DNA of 64,000 nucleotides. It comes from Gigantopelta aegis. Lineage: Eukaryota; Mollusca; Gastropoda; Neomphalida; Peltospiridae. Location: the NCBI RefSeq assembly GCF_016097555.1, contig NC_054711.1:34679395-34743394 (forward strand), written 5' to 3'. The notes beneath the pieces were generated by a model. That model was given only the letters and a program-made list of their open reading frames with translations. It did not search any database and had not been told where the DNA came from. Shown one piece after another: positions 1 to 11,565 of the stretch; positions within the stretch are counted from its first letter, which is position 1, and the number at the start of each line of letters is the position of its first letter. The position numbers and the translations under genes are program-made.

Positions 1-2815
1 TAAAATACAATTATTTAGTACATCTAGTTTTTTATTTGTCTTGTCTTTAACTGAATAAAGTGATCCCCATAAATTATTAAATCTTTCATTGTTAAACAAG
101 TCAAAGAATAGAAGAGAGTTGCCCATTTTGAATTCGATATCAAAAGTCTTCTAATCCAGGTCAGTTTTAATGCTATTACAAAATTTGTAATATCTACCAT
201 TTTGATACCTCTATATTTATAATCTTACACTAAAACTGCTCTTAATTCTAGCTGGTTTGTTTTGCCATATAAAATTGAAAAACATAGTATTTATTTGTTT
301 TAATAACTTCTCTGGGGGGTTGGGTAGTGAAATGAATAAATGAGTGATTTGGGGTATTACTAGTGTTTTCACTACAGTGATTCTACCCAAAACTGTTATC
401 TTCTGTGTTAACCATTGATTTATCAAATGTTTCATTTCCAAAATTTTAGATTCGTAATTTTGAGCAACCATCTGTTCCATATTCAGCATAAATGTTACTC
501 CTAATACCGTGAACTGATCAGCACCCCAAGCTAGCTTCCACTTTGCTGGATGGAAAACCTCTTTTGAAAACTTTTTACTTCCTATCCAAATAATATGTGA
601 TTTTGAATAATTTATTTTCAAGCCAGAAACATCAGCATGCATATCTAGTATTGTTAAAGTACTGTCCAGGGACTTGGGAGATCCATCTAAAATAAAGGTA
701 GCATCGTCTGCGTATTGAGATAAAACATATTCTTCCCCATTTATACTTATTCCTTTGATATCATTAGAGTTTCTAATTAGTGTTGCTAAAATTTCTGCAC
801 AGATGATAAAACTATACGGATCACCTTGCCGACAACCTCTTTCTAATTTAAAACTCTCGGACAAAAAAAAATAATTTTGTAATATACGCGACACTGAATT
901 ATTATAAAGAGTTCTGATCCAATTTTTAATTGAACTTTTAAAGTTAAATATATCCAGAGTTTGTTCAATAAAACCCCAGGAAACTGAATCAAATGCTTTT
1001 TCGAAATCAATTAATACCAACATTCCTGGTATTGTTTGTACCTCAGTATAATACATTATATCATATATTAATCGTATATTTTCACCTATGTACCTACCCT
1101 TAAAAAACCGGTTTGATCTTTAGCTATACTTTTATCTACTACCTTTTTTAATTCTGTTAGCAATACATCCTGTGGCCATCTTATATATACAATTTAGTAA
1201 GGTAATTGCGCGCCAATTTTTTAAAAACTGTTTGGGTTTATTTATTTTTGGTATACACGTAATAATACCTAGATTTTGTGTATTAGATATTTCTCTTATC
1301 TCATAACTATAATTTAGTGATCTAATAATGAAATGGCCTAGGTCTATCCAAAAAAACTTTTAAAATTCAGCTGAAAAACCGTCTGAGCTAGGACTTTTGT
1401 CATGTTTCATGTTTTTAAGAAATTCCAATGCCTCACTGTATTCAATTTTTCCTTCTAATTCTTCTGCTTCTGCATCTGTTAATTTATTTACAACAATATT
1501 ATTAATATTTCTAATATTTCTAATTTTTCGTGGCTTTCTTTTTGAGTATAATTTTTCATAAAATTGCTTCGTTTCTTCTAAAATTTCATTTTGTTCGGTT
1601 ACTACATTGCCATCATCTAATTCTAGTCTAAAGATAAATTTACTATAATAATTTCGGTTTTCCAAATTGCAGACATATTTAGTGGGCTTTTCACCTTCTT
1701 CTATCCATTTTGCTCTAGATCGAATGAGTTTGCCCTTTAACTTATTTCTTCTTATTTCTATTAATTGATTTCTCTTTCTAACAAGTCTGAATTAATATTA
1801 TCTTCATTTTCTTCTAATATTTTTATTTCGTCAATAAGATTTAAATTCCAGTTTTTCTTCTCATTTTTTTTTATAAGTAGAGTATGCAATAGTTTTCCCT
1901 CGAATTTCCATTAGCAAAACTTCTAAGAAAAGCTGATCATTAACCGTGTATTGAATACTTTCATTTGGAATATCATCTATATTTTCGAGGTTATATACCG
2001 GTAGAGCGTACCGACATTTAACATTTTTTATTGTTTCTTGAATAGAATCAACGTAACATTTGTCCTTAAGTAATGAATTATTGAATTTCCATAGTCCTTT
2101 ACCATTGACATAGTTACGAAGTTTCAAATACAGAATTACACCCGAGTGGTCCGACCTGTACCTACTATCAATCGACACTTTGTTTACAAAAGGCATTAAA
2201 TTTTCAGATAAGAGATAAAGGTCCAATCTAGCTTGTTTAAAGGTATTCTTTTTTCTCCGTGTATATTTCTTTACGCTGGGATAAAGTTCTCGGAAAGGAT
2301 CTATAAATTTATATTTTCCTAAATTTTCTAAAATTTTAGCTCTAGCTTTAGGGTTGTTTGTATGTATATAATATTTTGTATCTACATCTTTATTAAGTAC
2401 CAAGTTAAAATCCCCGCAGATAATAAATTTTTCGTTTTCAAATTCATCTATAAGGTTAAAAATATTTTCGTTTATCATCATTGGGACCATATATGTTAGC
2501 AAGCGTAATTATCTGCCCTTCGATAGTTATGTCAATTATAATATAATTACCTGAAATATCGGTATATATTTTATGTAATGTGTATTCAGAATTATTGTTC
2601 AGTAGTATAGCAACGCCTCTTGAATTACTTGAAAACGAGCTGAAGAAGCATTTATATCCCCACTGCGTTTCGGTATAGGGTTCTAGTTCACTTTTAAAAT
2701 GTGTATCTTGTAGACAGTATATGTTTTAAGTTCTTTTGTTTCAAGTAATTTAATACGTCTTTTCTTTTCCCGAGATCACCCAATCCCTGACAGTTAACTG
2801 TTATTGTCTGTATCC
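1..2815 (-). pseudogene. Tx1/L1-type LINE ORF2 (endonuclease-reverse transcriptase), broken
   Basis: This is the coding part of a non-LTR retrotransposon, read on the minus strand and cut by the window's left edge. The AP-type endonuclease comes first: NCQGLGDLGKRKD near 2,780, QDTHF near 2,710, LANIYGP near 2,490, GDFN near 2,415, ARLDLYLL near 2,230 and SDHSGV near 2,155. A linker with KHDKSPSSDGFSAEF lies near 1,400. The reverse transcriptase follows with LVLIDFEKAFDSVSW near 1,020, RGCRQGDP near 840 and the catalytic SQYADD near 720, then the thumb to about 217. Family members usually read LSPY after RGCRQGDP, and here that stretch is shortened. Frameshifts are visible near 2,725 and 2,490, with more between 1,860 and 1,060, so the copy is dead. 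No ORF1 or 3' UTR is seen. The motifs fit the Tx1/L1 group by recognition; another APE-type clade is possible. Confidence 0.85.
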
Positions 2816-3040
2816 AAGAAATTTTTCTATAGATAAAGTAAACAATACATATAGGCAGACCAACCTAAAATACACAACTTGCGGTTTGCCTATATCGGAT
2901 GAGGAATAAAAGGAACTTATGAGTGAAGAATGTAAACAAATTAGAGAGAAATAAAGAAAGAATAAAATGGACATGATACTATCTCTGTTGCTGACAGAAG
3001 AGTGGAACAGCTTACCATTGACAAAAATATGTAGATCAAT
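2816..3040. other. Unassigned spacer
   Basis: I see no coding or repeat signal in this AT-rich stretch between the LINE 5' end and the (CATA)n array. It may hold the LINE's 5' leader. Confidence 0.3.
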
Positions 3041-3345
3041 ATACATACACATTCCCATACATACATACATACATACATATATGCATACCCACCTACATAC
3101 ATACATACATATATACCCACCTACATACCTACATACACAAATAATCATGCACCTAAATAAATAGATACCTATACACAAACATAGACATACACACATATAC
3201 ATAAATATACACCTACACATACGTAGATACTTACATTCTTACATACATACATATACACATACCTACATACATGCCCACATACCTACATACATGCCCACAT
3301 ACCTATATACATGCCCACATACCTACATACATACATGTATGCATG
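3041..3345. repeat. (CATA)n microsatellite with CCTA/CCCA variants
   Basis: About 300 bp of imperfect ACATACAT tetranucleotide repeat with interspersed ACCTACAT and GCCCACAT variants. Both strands stay open over long runs only because the period is simple. The tract is not coding. Confidence 0.95.
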
Positions 3346-4129
3346 TAACACCAATGTATTTTTATGCGAATAAAGTTCTGTTCTGTTCTCTTCTCTTCTG
3401 ATATTAAAAATAATAATCTATAGATGAAAATGTGGCATTTTTTCTTGTTGTTATTGTTGTGTAAATGTGTTCTATTTTAATGAAATTGTAGAGCTACCAA
3501 TTTATAGAGGGCTGCCAGATTTTATAAACTGGTACTACGAACAAATCTTAAGGTCAATGTCTGCTATCATACACCAGGCTGTGTTTTAACTGTCGTATTA
3601 TTGGTCTGATCAACTGGCGGTTTTGCGTTAGTTCCATTAACAATTAGAAACATAAAAAAGGATAAAAGAATAAGAGAGAAAAATGAGAAATATATATTTC
3701 TGGTTCTGTAAAATACTTCTATGAATATCCACGTCAAAATGATCACATTCAATTCTTAAATAATCAGTTTTTGAAAGCTTGTTAATCCTTACCTACGTTA
3801 GATCGTCTACATATCTGAAATGTGGTCTCACTGCCCAGTTCGTTGTTTCTATACATCAGAAGGAAATATTTTTATATCTAAGAGACGAGATGATATCACT
3901 TGGGTGGACTGCCAGAAAAAACGCAAAATCGACGCCCACGCAATTTGTTAAACGCCATGCCTATATTTAAAGCAATCCACACATTTTTGTTGACTGAACA
4001 CTATTGTTTCACAATGTTGAGTGACAATGAAGCAGTAACACATACACATTTTGAAAGTAATATGAATTTTATTTACCCCAACCCGTTTCTCTTTATCGAC
4101 AGAGAAACTGAAGCCAGGAGCTGCATGGC

Positions 4130-4347
<218 letters not shown>

Positions 4348-4477
4348 TTAGTTGTTATTTTTGTTTGGGCTTACTTTTTAAGGAATTTATTGAAGCTTAA
4401 ATTTAGACTTAAGACGAATACATGAGCAGCATTCTAAAAAAACACCCCAAGGTCACCTATAATTAGGGCTGTCACGT

Positions 4478-4735
4478 TTCAACTTATTTTCGTGCTTATA
4501 TTCAATTAAGGTTCAAGCATTAGCTATCTGGGCTGTCTGTCCAGGACAGTGGGTACACGGTATCTTTTCGTCTAAGCCATCCAGGACAGTGAGTACACGG
4601 TATCTTTTCGTCTAAGCCATCCAGGACAGTGAGTACACGGTATCTTTTCGTCTAAGCCATCCAGGACAGTGGGTACACGGTATCTTTTCGTCTAAGCCAT
4701 CTAAACGTTTACAAATTGGTAAACGTTTAAACGAA
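4478..4735 (-). mobile_element. SINE-C 3' part, tandemly expanded
   Basis: On the minus strand the end reads TTGAACCTTAATTGAATATAA followed by CACGAAAATAAGTTGAA. This is the same 3' tail seen at 9,000, 13,380 and 61,710. The adjoining CTGTCCTGGACAGACAG block is also shared. No tRNA-like head is recognisable, so the copy is 5'-truncated or rearranged by its internal repeat. A short palindrome (AAACGTTTAC / GTAAACGTTT) lies at about 4,704-4,730. Confidence 0.7.
4541..4700. repeat. 40-bp minisatellite, 4 copies
   Basis: Four consecutive 40-bp units start CCAGGACAGT and end GTCTAAGCCAT. Copies differ only at one G/A position (GTGGGTAC versus GTGAGTAC). The array begins in the SINE-C sequence CTGTCCAGGACAG, so it grew from inside that SINE. 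Confidence 0.95.
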
Positions 4736-6258
4736 AATATCACGAGTTATATATTACTGGTCATTGATATTTTCTCCGGTTTTGTTAATAAGTAAACAAA
4801 AAAGCGTAACTCTCTAATGTTTTTTGTTTTAAAACAATTCCAGTATTTTGTATTATTATTGTATGATGATGATGATGACAGATTAGAGCACTGTGAAAAC
4901 TGCCCCTAGTCTTTCAATATAGATATAATAAGTTAATATAATTTGCTTAATCGTACACTATAGTGGAATTCAACAATTATAAACTACTATTCTACACAAT
5001 TTTAGATGCATTAGAGCCCAACGGCCATAACCAGTTGAGAACATTTTATTCTGTTTTGACAGAACGGAAACGTTTCTTTTCGACGTCAGTTCCCCCTCCC
5101 CTTTCCCCCTCCCAAACGATTTTAAGATAAAATGTATGAATATGAAGTAACCGGTCCTAACTCCCATTTGGACAGACAAATATGTAAATGCGTCCACAGG
5201 ATAAAGCCGATATTATACGTCATTAAGTAGTTTTCAAGTAATTATACCGTATCATAAAATATGTCTTTGAGATGGGCCCAGTTGCAGTGCTATATTGGAA
5301 ACAGCCCAGTATTTTAGACCTCAAATAAACCTAGTACCGCATTCAGTATTGTTCAGATTTTGAGACTCGCAACACGCAAACTATAATTTATCGGCGATCA
5401 AATCAGGCTAGTCCAAAAAGAAAAAGATTCTTGTTGAACGAAGATCACAAGTGGAAATTCAATGTATTACATCATTCAACTTTACATGATTTCTCTTGAA
5501 GTACTGTACAAGAACAAAATGGTGTGTACGATATTCAAGATAAACCTGGTAACAGCGATTATTCCTAGACGATAAGGCTACTTCTAATCAAGATTTACAT
5601 CTATATTGATTAACTAGTACCTATACTGATGCCCAAAAAGAACTTTACAAGGCTTGAACTTGTATTATAGGAAACCGACATGGTGGGATATGAAGGTATG
5701 ATGCAGTTCAACATCTAAACGTCACAATGCACTTCGTGATACATGCAATGTGTTTGCAAGGTGGTTTTATAAATTGGTTCTTTTCGATTAGCAACAATAT
5801 TTATCAAATTATTCAAATTGTATATGTGTAAAGCTTCTTTTGGACGTCAGTATAGTTAGTTAAATAATACAACATTTTGTAAACGTGACACTACTATCTA
5901 TAATCAGCGGTCACCTGTCGTAAGCGGCGACGGTCCCCCCCCCCCCCACCCCTCCTCCCGAAATATTTTAAAGATAAAATTTATGAAGTAACCGGATCCC
6001 AACTTCCATGTATGCATGTATGTATGCATGTGTGTGTATGCATGTGTGTGTGTATGCATGTATATATAAAAAACGCGATATAAACCATTTTCTTTCTTAT
6101 TTTTAGTAAAAGCCATTATTGTATGTCAGTAAGGGCTAATCGTAGGCCCGCTGATTTTCCGCAAAACGCGATTGATCCTTATGAAATTGTATTGGGTAAA
6201 TTCCGTTTTTGATAAAGAAAAAAAACACACCAAAAAATCACTTTTACTGAAAAAAAAT

Positions 6259-6260
<2 letters not shown>
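4736..6260. other. Unassigned non-coding DNA
   Basis: No protein family, RNA gene or multi-copy repeat is recognised here. Small features are a GATGATGAT run near 4,865, a C14 run near 5,935 and a (TG/CATG)n stretch at 6,003-6,065. Short open frames lack any conserved motif. Confidence 0.4.

Positions 6261-6312
<52 letters not shown>
6261..6312. repeat. (AT)n microsatellite
   Basis: A pure AT dinucleotide run of about 52 bp. The DNA after it (6,320-6,440) contains GGTTCGAACCC, a B-box-like sequence, but I do not see a matching A box at the right distance, so I do not call a SINE. Confidence 0.95.
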
Positions 6313-6315
<3 letters not shown>

Positions 6316-6633
6316 CAGTTCCATCCTGTTGGTTCGAACCCAGTCGAGAAAGAGTTCGACTCATCTGGTAGTTCGTCCAAACCACTCGGTCAACGAACAT
6401 TCCGAGTTCGCCTCAACGAGATAAAATACGAACCGCCAATATAAAATAGCGTGATTTTGTCTGAACTAAGTCAATTCAGAACATCTATTGAATTAATTTA
6501 CATAGACTTGTTTTTAATATTAGTTCATTTTCTTATATACAGCAACATTCGTAAAACAAAGTTAAGTTTAATTGTTTATTTTTCATTTGCATACCTTTAA
6601 CATCATGTTGTGGGAAGAACAATTACGTGTGTG

Positions 6634-6635
<2 letters not shown>

Positions 6636-6687
<52 letters not shown>

Positions 6688-6712
6688 TGCGTACGTGCGT
6701 GCACACGCGTGC
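6636..6712. repeat. (GT)n microsatellite with GC-rich tail
   Basis: A (GT)n run of about 40 bp grades into GCGCGCGCATGCGTACGTGC, alternating purine-pyrimidine DNA that could adopt a Z-DNA form. Confidence 0.9.
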
Positions 6713-6838
6713 CTGTGTATACTTGTACGTGTTTATTTTCAAGCGTGTGTGCCATGGGAGCATGGTTTGACCTCCTCCCCCTTGAAACTTCGCTTGCTAC
6801 AGACTAAACCTCTCTGCATAAAATGCTGCATACTCGCC

Positions 6839-6840
<2 letters not shown>

Positions 6841-6869
<29 letters not shown>
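6841..6869. repeat. Poly(T) tract
   Basis: About 28 T residues in a row. It could be the poly(A) end of a retroposed copy on the minus strand, but no recognisable body is attached. Confidence 0.8.
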
Positions 6870-6877
<8 letters not shown>

Positions 6878-7189
6878 TTATGACTAATAAAACGTTTCGA
6901 CATATAATTCACACACAGGTAGTACATGTATACACGGTATACAGTATTAATGTTATTCGGAGATGTTTTTGTTACATAATTTCCACCAAAACGTACGCTC
7001 TATCTTCGTTCCCTCAGAGCGCAGAGTTTAACATACCTACCATCAGTGTCTGTTATCAGTTTTAATTAAATAGAAACAGAAAATTCTGGTAAAGGTGAAC
7101 ATAACTCAAATGAGTTTAGCTAACGATGTGTCAAAAATAATACCCGTTGTTGGGTTGCATTCGCGGCACATTTGACTACTTTTTCCACC

Positions 7190-7245
7190 CTCTAATAGGC
7201 GTTATGGATTACTCCACCCTCTAATAGGCGTTATGGATTACTCCA
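7190..7245. repeat. 30-bp direct duplication
   Basis: The phrase CCACCCTCTAATAGGCGTTA with its GGATTACT end occurs twice in direct succession. Confidence 0.85.
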
Positions 7246-7429
7246 CAAATATGATTATATTCGACGACATAGCGATTACCTTATTACAGAATGAAAGGAT
7301 CGTGGCAGAAATGAAAGGGATGTTACTTTAAAGGGACAGACCCTAGTTATTAAACACTACAGCATATAGTTCACTATTAGAGCTGTTTATCATCACTGAA
7401 ATCAAACATTACATTTGGTAATTCTGACC

Positions 7430-7605
7430 CTTTATATGCACCATCCCACAGACAGAATAACACATAGAACGGGCTTTGATATAACAGTGGTGGTGAACTG
7501 GCTGAATCGAGAAATAGCCAAATGGGCCCACCGACAGGGTTCAATCCCAGGCCGACCGCGCATCAGGTGAGAGCTTTAAAAATACCACTGGGCTACGTCA
7601 CGAAG
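7430..7605 (-). mobile_element. SINE-A head and body fragment
   Basis: On the minus strand it reads GTAGCCCAGTGG (A-box-like), then GGGATTGAACCC (B-box-like), CCCATTTGGCTATTTCTC and TGTGGGATGGTGCATATAA. These match the SINE copies at 46,190 and 49,107 in order. It is diverged and lacks the 3' end. Confidence 0.75.
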
Positions 7606-8019
7606 TTTTACTTACATATGTTTTAGATTTTGTAGAAATGTCTTGTAAGTGGCGTTCTCTGTCCGTCACGTCTGTCTGCTGTTGGTCTTTCTGCTGCATG
7701 TCGCTAACCTTGTACACGATTCGAAATCCTTTATTTAGGCTGAATCTGCGAAAACAGCAATCGCTTTACGCAAACAGAAATATCTCACGTTCACAATAAC
7801 GTAAACTATTTAGAAGTATGTCAAACTAGGACCGTTTTTCCAGGTGAGTGGCTTTTGGCGCGTCGCGGGCGCAGACTGTGAAAAGCGAATGCATAAACAT
7901 TCGATTCCATGGTTATGAATGACAGTGTTTTTACGTGAGCAGTTTTTGGTTTGTTTCCGTAGATGCGCCTGCGCCGCTTCAAAAACGGCCCGAATAGAAA
8001 CCGACAGGAAATTCAACAG

Positions 8020-8195
8020 GGTCACTGCAACATGGGGTCACTGCAGCATGGGGTCACTACAACGTGGCGTCAGTGCAACATGGAGTCACTGCAACATGGA
8101 GTCACTGCAACATGGGGTCAATGCAACATGGAGTCACTGCAACACGGAGTCACTGCAACACGGAGTCACTGCAACATAGGGTCAATGCAGCATGG
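8020..8195. repeat. 16-bp minisatellite, 11 copies
   Basis: Eleven units of GGTCACTGCAACATGG and close variants. The period is not a multiple of three, so every frame carries the same rotating peptide (HGVTATWSHCN and the like). The open frames across it are therefore not evidence of a gene. Confidence 0.95.
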
Positions 8196-8339
8196 GGCAG
8201 GGCTGCGAGGCTGAACAGAACTAGACTGGGCTGCAAGACTGGACTAGAGTAGACGGCACGGGGCAGTATTAGCTTACAAGCAGAACACGATGCGGCAAGA
8301 CGTCATACGATACAAGACGGACATACACATTGTTTATTT

Positions 8340-8880
8340 ACGTCTCACCTTGTGTACAGATTAAAATAAAAACAACAGTTCAACAGTAGCAATACAATAA
8401 TACAGGAATAACAGTACACAAGCCACTCCTATGGAGTTATGAGCGACTTTAAAACTATTAAAATAATATTAGACATATTTGTAAAACATTGTATTACAAG
8501 AAGTAAAACTAAAAACCATAAAATATGTATAAAAAAAATATTTGCTTTAATTTTAACGACAATCCGGGTGGCTTAAAAGTAATGAATTTATTTCTTTATC
8601 TGAAAGGTTATTAAAGTTTAGTGCAGCAGCTACTGCCTTTAAAAAATATCTACTCTAATGTCATCATAAAGAGGAGTCGTTAGAGGACAGTGAATAAGAA
8701 CATTTTCTTCAGATTCTAAATAATCAAGACCGTACTCTTTTGTGAATCTCCAAATTGTTATATTTATCAGTTTCTAACCTTAAAGGCGCAGTACAACTAC
8801 GAAACATTGATAACGCACGCTGATACGACTTAGGCATAGGCGTATTAACACAAACTTCATTGTAGTAAGGCAATTAACAA
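8340..8880 (-). pseudogene. LINE 3'-terminal remnant (post-RT region)
   Basis: On the minus strand, pieces read ALSMFRSCTAPLRLETDKY (about 8,820-8,765), then YLESEENVLIHCPL (about 8,730-8,690) and NFNNLSDKEINSLLLSHPD (about 8,620-8,565). This is the order of the conserved tail after the reverse transcriptase in several non-LTR families, where a basic strip precedes a short C-x-x-C...H...C region. Stops and frameshifts interrupt it, the RT itself is missing and the first Cys pair is lost. The clade cannot be named. Confidence 0.55.
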
Positions 8881-8999
8881 TATAATTTTGGTGCGGATCT
8901 TTGGGCGTGGGTAATCACAGAACACTTTTTATGTATGGACCACTGGTGGTTATTTTTTATTCATTCATTCATTCATTGAATAATTCACTAATTTTAATT

Positions 9000-9225
9000 T
9001 ATTTTCGTGCTTATATCCAATTAAGGTTCAAGCACGCTGTCCTCGGCATACACATCAACTATCAAGGCTGTCTGCCCAGACAATGGGATTAGATATTTAT
9101 TAGTGAGAGAGGGACGTCAGTGTAGTAGTCTTTCACCTACTCAGTGACCGCGTGGGAACCAGTACCGGGATGGGAACCAAGTACCTACCAGTCTTAAGTC
9201 CGCTGCCAGTTTGACGGTTATTCTA
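9000..9225 (-). mobile_element. SINE-C, near full length, diverged
   Basis: The minus strand runs from a tRNA-like head (ACTGGTAGGTACTTGGTTCCC, B-box-like) through the GTGAAAG/CACTAATA middle to CTTGAACCTTAATTGGATAT and ATAAGCACGAAAATAAATT. The layout matches the copy at 13,163-13,395. The A box is degraded. Confidence 0.7.
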
Positions 9226-9542
9226 AACTATTTTTAAGATTGTGTGTGTATTAATTTAAACACCTGCTTGATGAAAAGCTGACTCGATGTTAACGCCTTT
9301 AAAAGATGACGTTACATCCTAATACACCTTGCAATCCAGGAATTACAAACTGTAACATTAGATCATTTGTTGGGGCATAGTTAGGTCAGGCTACTGAGGA
9401 ATTCCGTTCATTGTAAGGCTCGTAATCTGCAAAGACTTGATAATGCGGGTTACACCATATTTGGTATTTCTTTTTACCTAGAGAAAGGTCTTCTAACCTC
9501 TTTACTTTTAAAGAACACAAACGATAACAAAAACAAATATAA

Positions 9543-9571
9543 TAATGATAATAGTAATAATAATAATAACA
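9543..9571. repeat. (AAT)n-like trinucleotide run
   Basis: A short imperfect ATAATGATAATAGTAATAAT run. Nothing else is recognised around it. Confidence 0.7.
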
Positions 9572-9749
9572 AAACAAACAACAGCCTTCCTACCAAACCA
9601 GCAAAAAAGAGCTAAAGTTCAAATGTTTTATTATACCGAGTTAGAATTGTATTATATCTTATATCTCTGTAATTTTATACTTGATCTCTACGTATCTGGT
9701 GAATATAGGAGAGGCCATGTAGCAGGGAAAGGGATGAACTGAAATTTTT

Positions 9750-9946
9750 TTCGTATTATAAATACTAATTTGGCATATATGATTATACCCTAAATGTTCG
9801 TATTATAAATACTAATTTAGCATTTATGATTATAATCTAAATTTTCGTATTATAAATATTAATTTAGCATATATGATTTAATCTAAATTTTCGTATTATA
9901 AATACTAATTTAGCGTCTATGATTATAATCTAAATTTTCGTATTGC
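9750..9946. repeat. ~48-bp AT-rich tandem repeat, about 4 copies
   Basis: Units start TTCGTATTATAAATACTAAT and end ATTATAATCTAAATT. Copies differ by scattered substitutions and small gaps. A fifth partial unit ends at TTCGTATTGCAG. Confidence 0.9.
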
Positions 9947-10094
9947 AGACATTTTGTATGATATGGATTATCACAATCCTACATATGGAAAGCCACATTA
10001 AGTCATCAATATCACTCATAAACTCTCCCACCCCTACCCAACCATATAGGAAAGTTAGCTACGACTACGGAGTTTACATAGCTGTTAGTAGTCA

Positions 10095-10195
10095 GAGACA
10101 GCTAAGTGTGTATAATGACCGTACGAACCAAGTATCTACCAGCTTTCAACCCCGATTACGTAACCACTACGCCATCATGACTGGTAACAACTTAG
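10095..10195 (-). mobile_element. SINE head fragment (head type 2)
   Basis: On the minus strand: GGCGTAGTGGTTACG, then GCTGGTAGATACTTGGTTCG. This is the tRNA-like head used by SINE-B and SINE-C. No body or tail follows. Confidence 0.5.
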
Positions 10196-11565
10196 TTTTA
10201 TCGATCTGCCATACTTTCAGTTTTGATTTACGTAGATGATCGGACGGTCAATAAATTCATGAAGGTTTTATTCTAATAATGAATAATGAAAAATAATCTT
10301 ACCTTTTCGACACTGATGTTTGCTTATACACCATAAGGTTTTCTCGATTTGACCCGCCCGAAAGTTATATAATTAATTATCACTTGCCTTTTTCTAGCTT
10401 TCTTCTTCCACGATTCGACTCCATCGTGTTTGTCGGTCATCGTTATCAAGGCGGGTAGTTTTCTGTTTCTGTAACACATTTTAATGGTTGCTGAGTTAAG
10501 GTTTGTGTATTAGCAATCCGGGGTATCGTGGATTGTCGGATGCGTCTGTGCTGTTTTCTGCTATCTGCAGTCTACCTACAAGAAAATGTATACCGTACAA
10601 AACAAAAATGAACATATTTTGGTTTCTAGCGACACGCTATCGAGAATAAGGCTTTGATTATCAACTTTGTTTTTATTAAATTGAAGGCAACATTTGCCGT
10701 GTTCTCCAAAAATTAAAATTCGACCCCTGACGTATCAATGACTGCAATAGTGTATAGTATTTAATGTTAGCTCATATTTATGTTCTACAAATCTAACGGT
10801 AGGTCGTAGCCCAGTGGAAAGGTATCACTACACAGATGCCATCTGCCATCCGTGAAATCCAGGTTGAATTTCCCAACTTCAAACGAATATTGCCAATAGA
10901 ATGGGTTCTCGTTGGCACCAACAATATACACCATTGCCAACATACATTATACATAAGCATATATTTTAATTTCCGTCTCAGGTTTTTGCTATATGATCAC
11001 ATCTGGCTGTTGTACCGTTCAGAACCACCTGTTCAGGAACCCATTCACATGGACCGCCTCTTCCGCTATACACCCATGTCCCAAAACGTCAATACACAAT
11101 ATTACAAAATAACATGGGCAAAATCCAGCCAGAAGGCTTACCATGAAAAATAAAAATTGTTTTAATTCGTCTTTAATTCCTAGAAGTGAATATGTGAATC
11201 ACAACATGTGTCACAATTAGGAACTATAGTGGACCGTCATGAAGGAACTAAGACCTAAAGCCATTGGGCCATTTCTCGTTCCAGCCAGTGGAGCACGCCT
11301 GGTATATCCAAGACCATGGCATGTATGCTACTAATCAAACAATTTAGCGGGTTTCCTCTCTAGGACTATGTGTCACAATTACCAAATGTTTTTCATCCAG
11401 TATCCCGTGATTAATAAATCAATTTGCTGCAGTAGTGTCGTTGAAAAAAACCCATTAACTTTCTACACGAGTTTTGCGGAGTATAGAGAAATGGTCCGTT
11501 ATTCCAGATGTTAGATATAAAATGATTTTGTTTAAGCGTCTGTGTTTTCTGGTAGCTGGTATGTA
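10196..11565. other. Unassigned DNA with two SINE-A fragments
   Basis: Mostly unrecognised. A diverged SINE-A head (GTCGTAGCCCAGTGG) lies at about 10,800-10,865 on the plus strand. A SINE-A body fragment (CCATTGGGCCATTTCTCGTT, then CCATGGCATGTATGCTACT and GGTTTCCTCTC) lies at about 11,255-11,370. They may be one old SINE split by roughly 400 bp of later DNA. No gene is seen. Confidence 0.45.

Noticed and set aside
4541-4700. CRISPR-like regular repeats (also the 16-bp, 54-bp and 82-bp arrays)
   Set aside because: Units are head to tail without unique spacers, in eukaryotic DNA with no cas genes. They are minisatellites.
7919-8252. A repeat protein with HCNMESLQHGV units
   Set aside because: The 16-bp period puts the same peptide in all three frames. 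There is no support outside the array.
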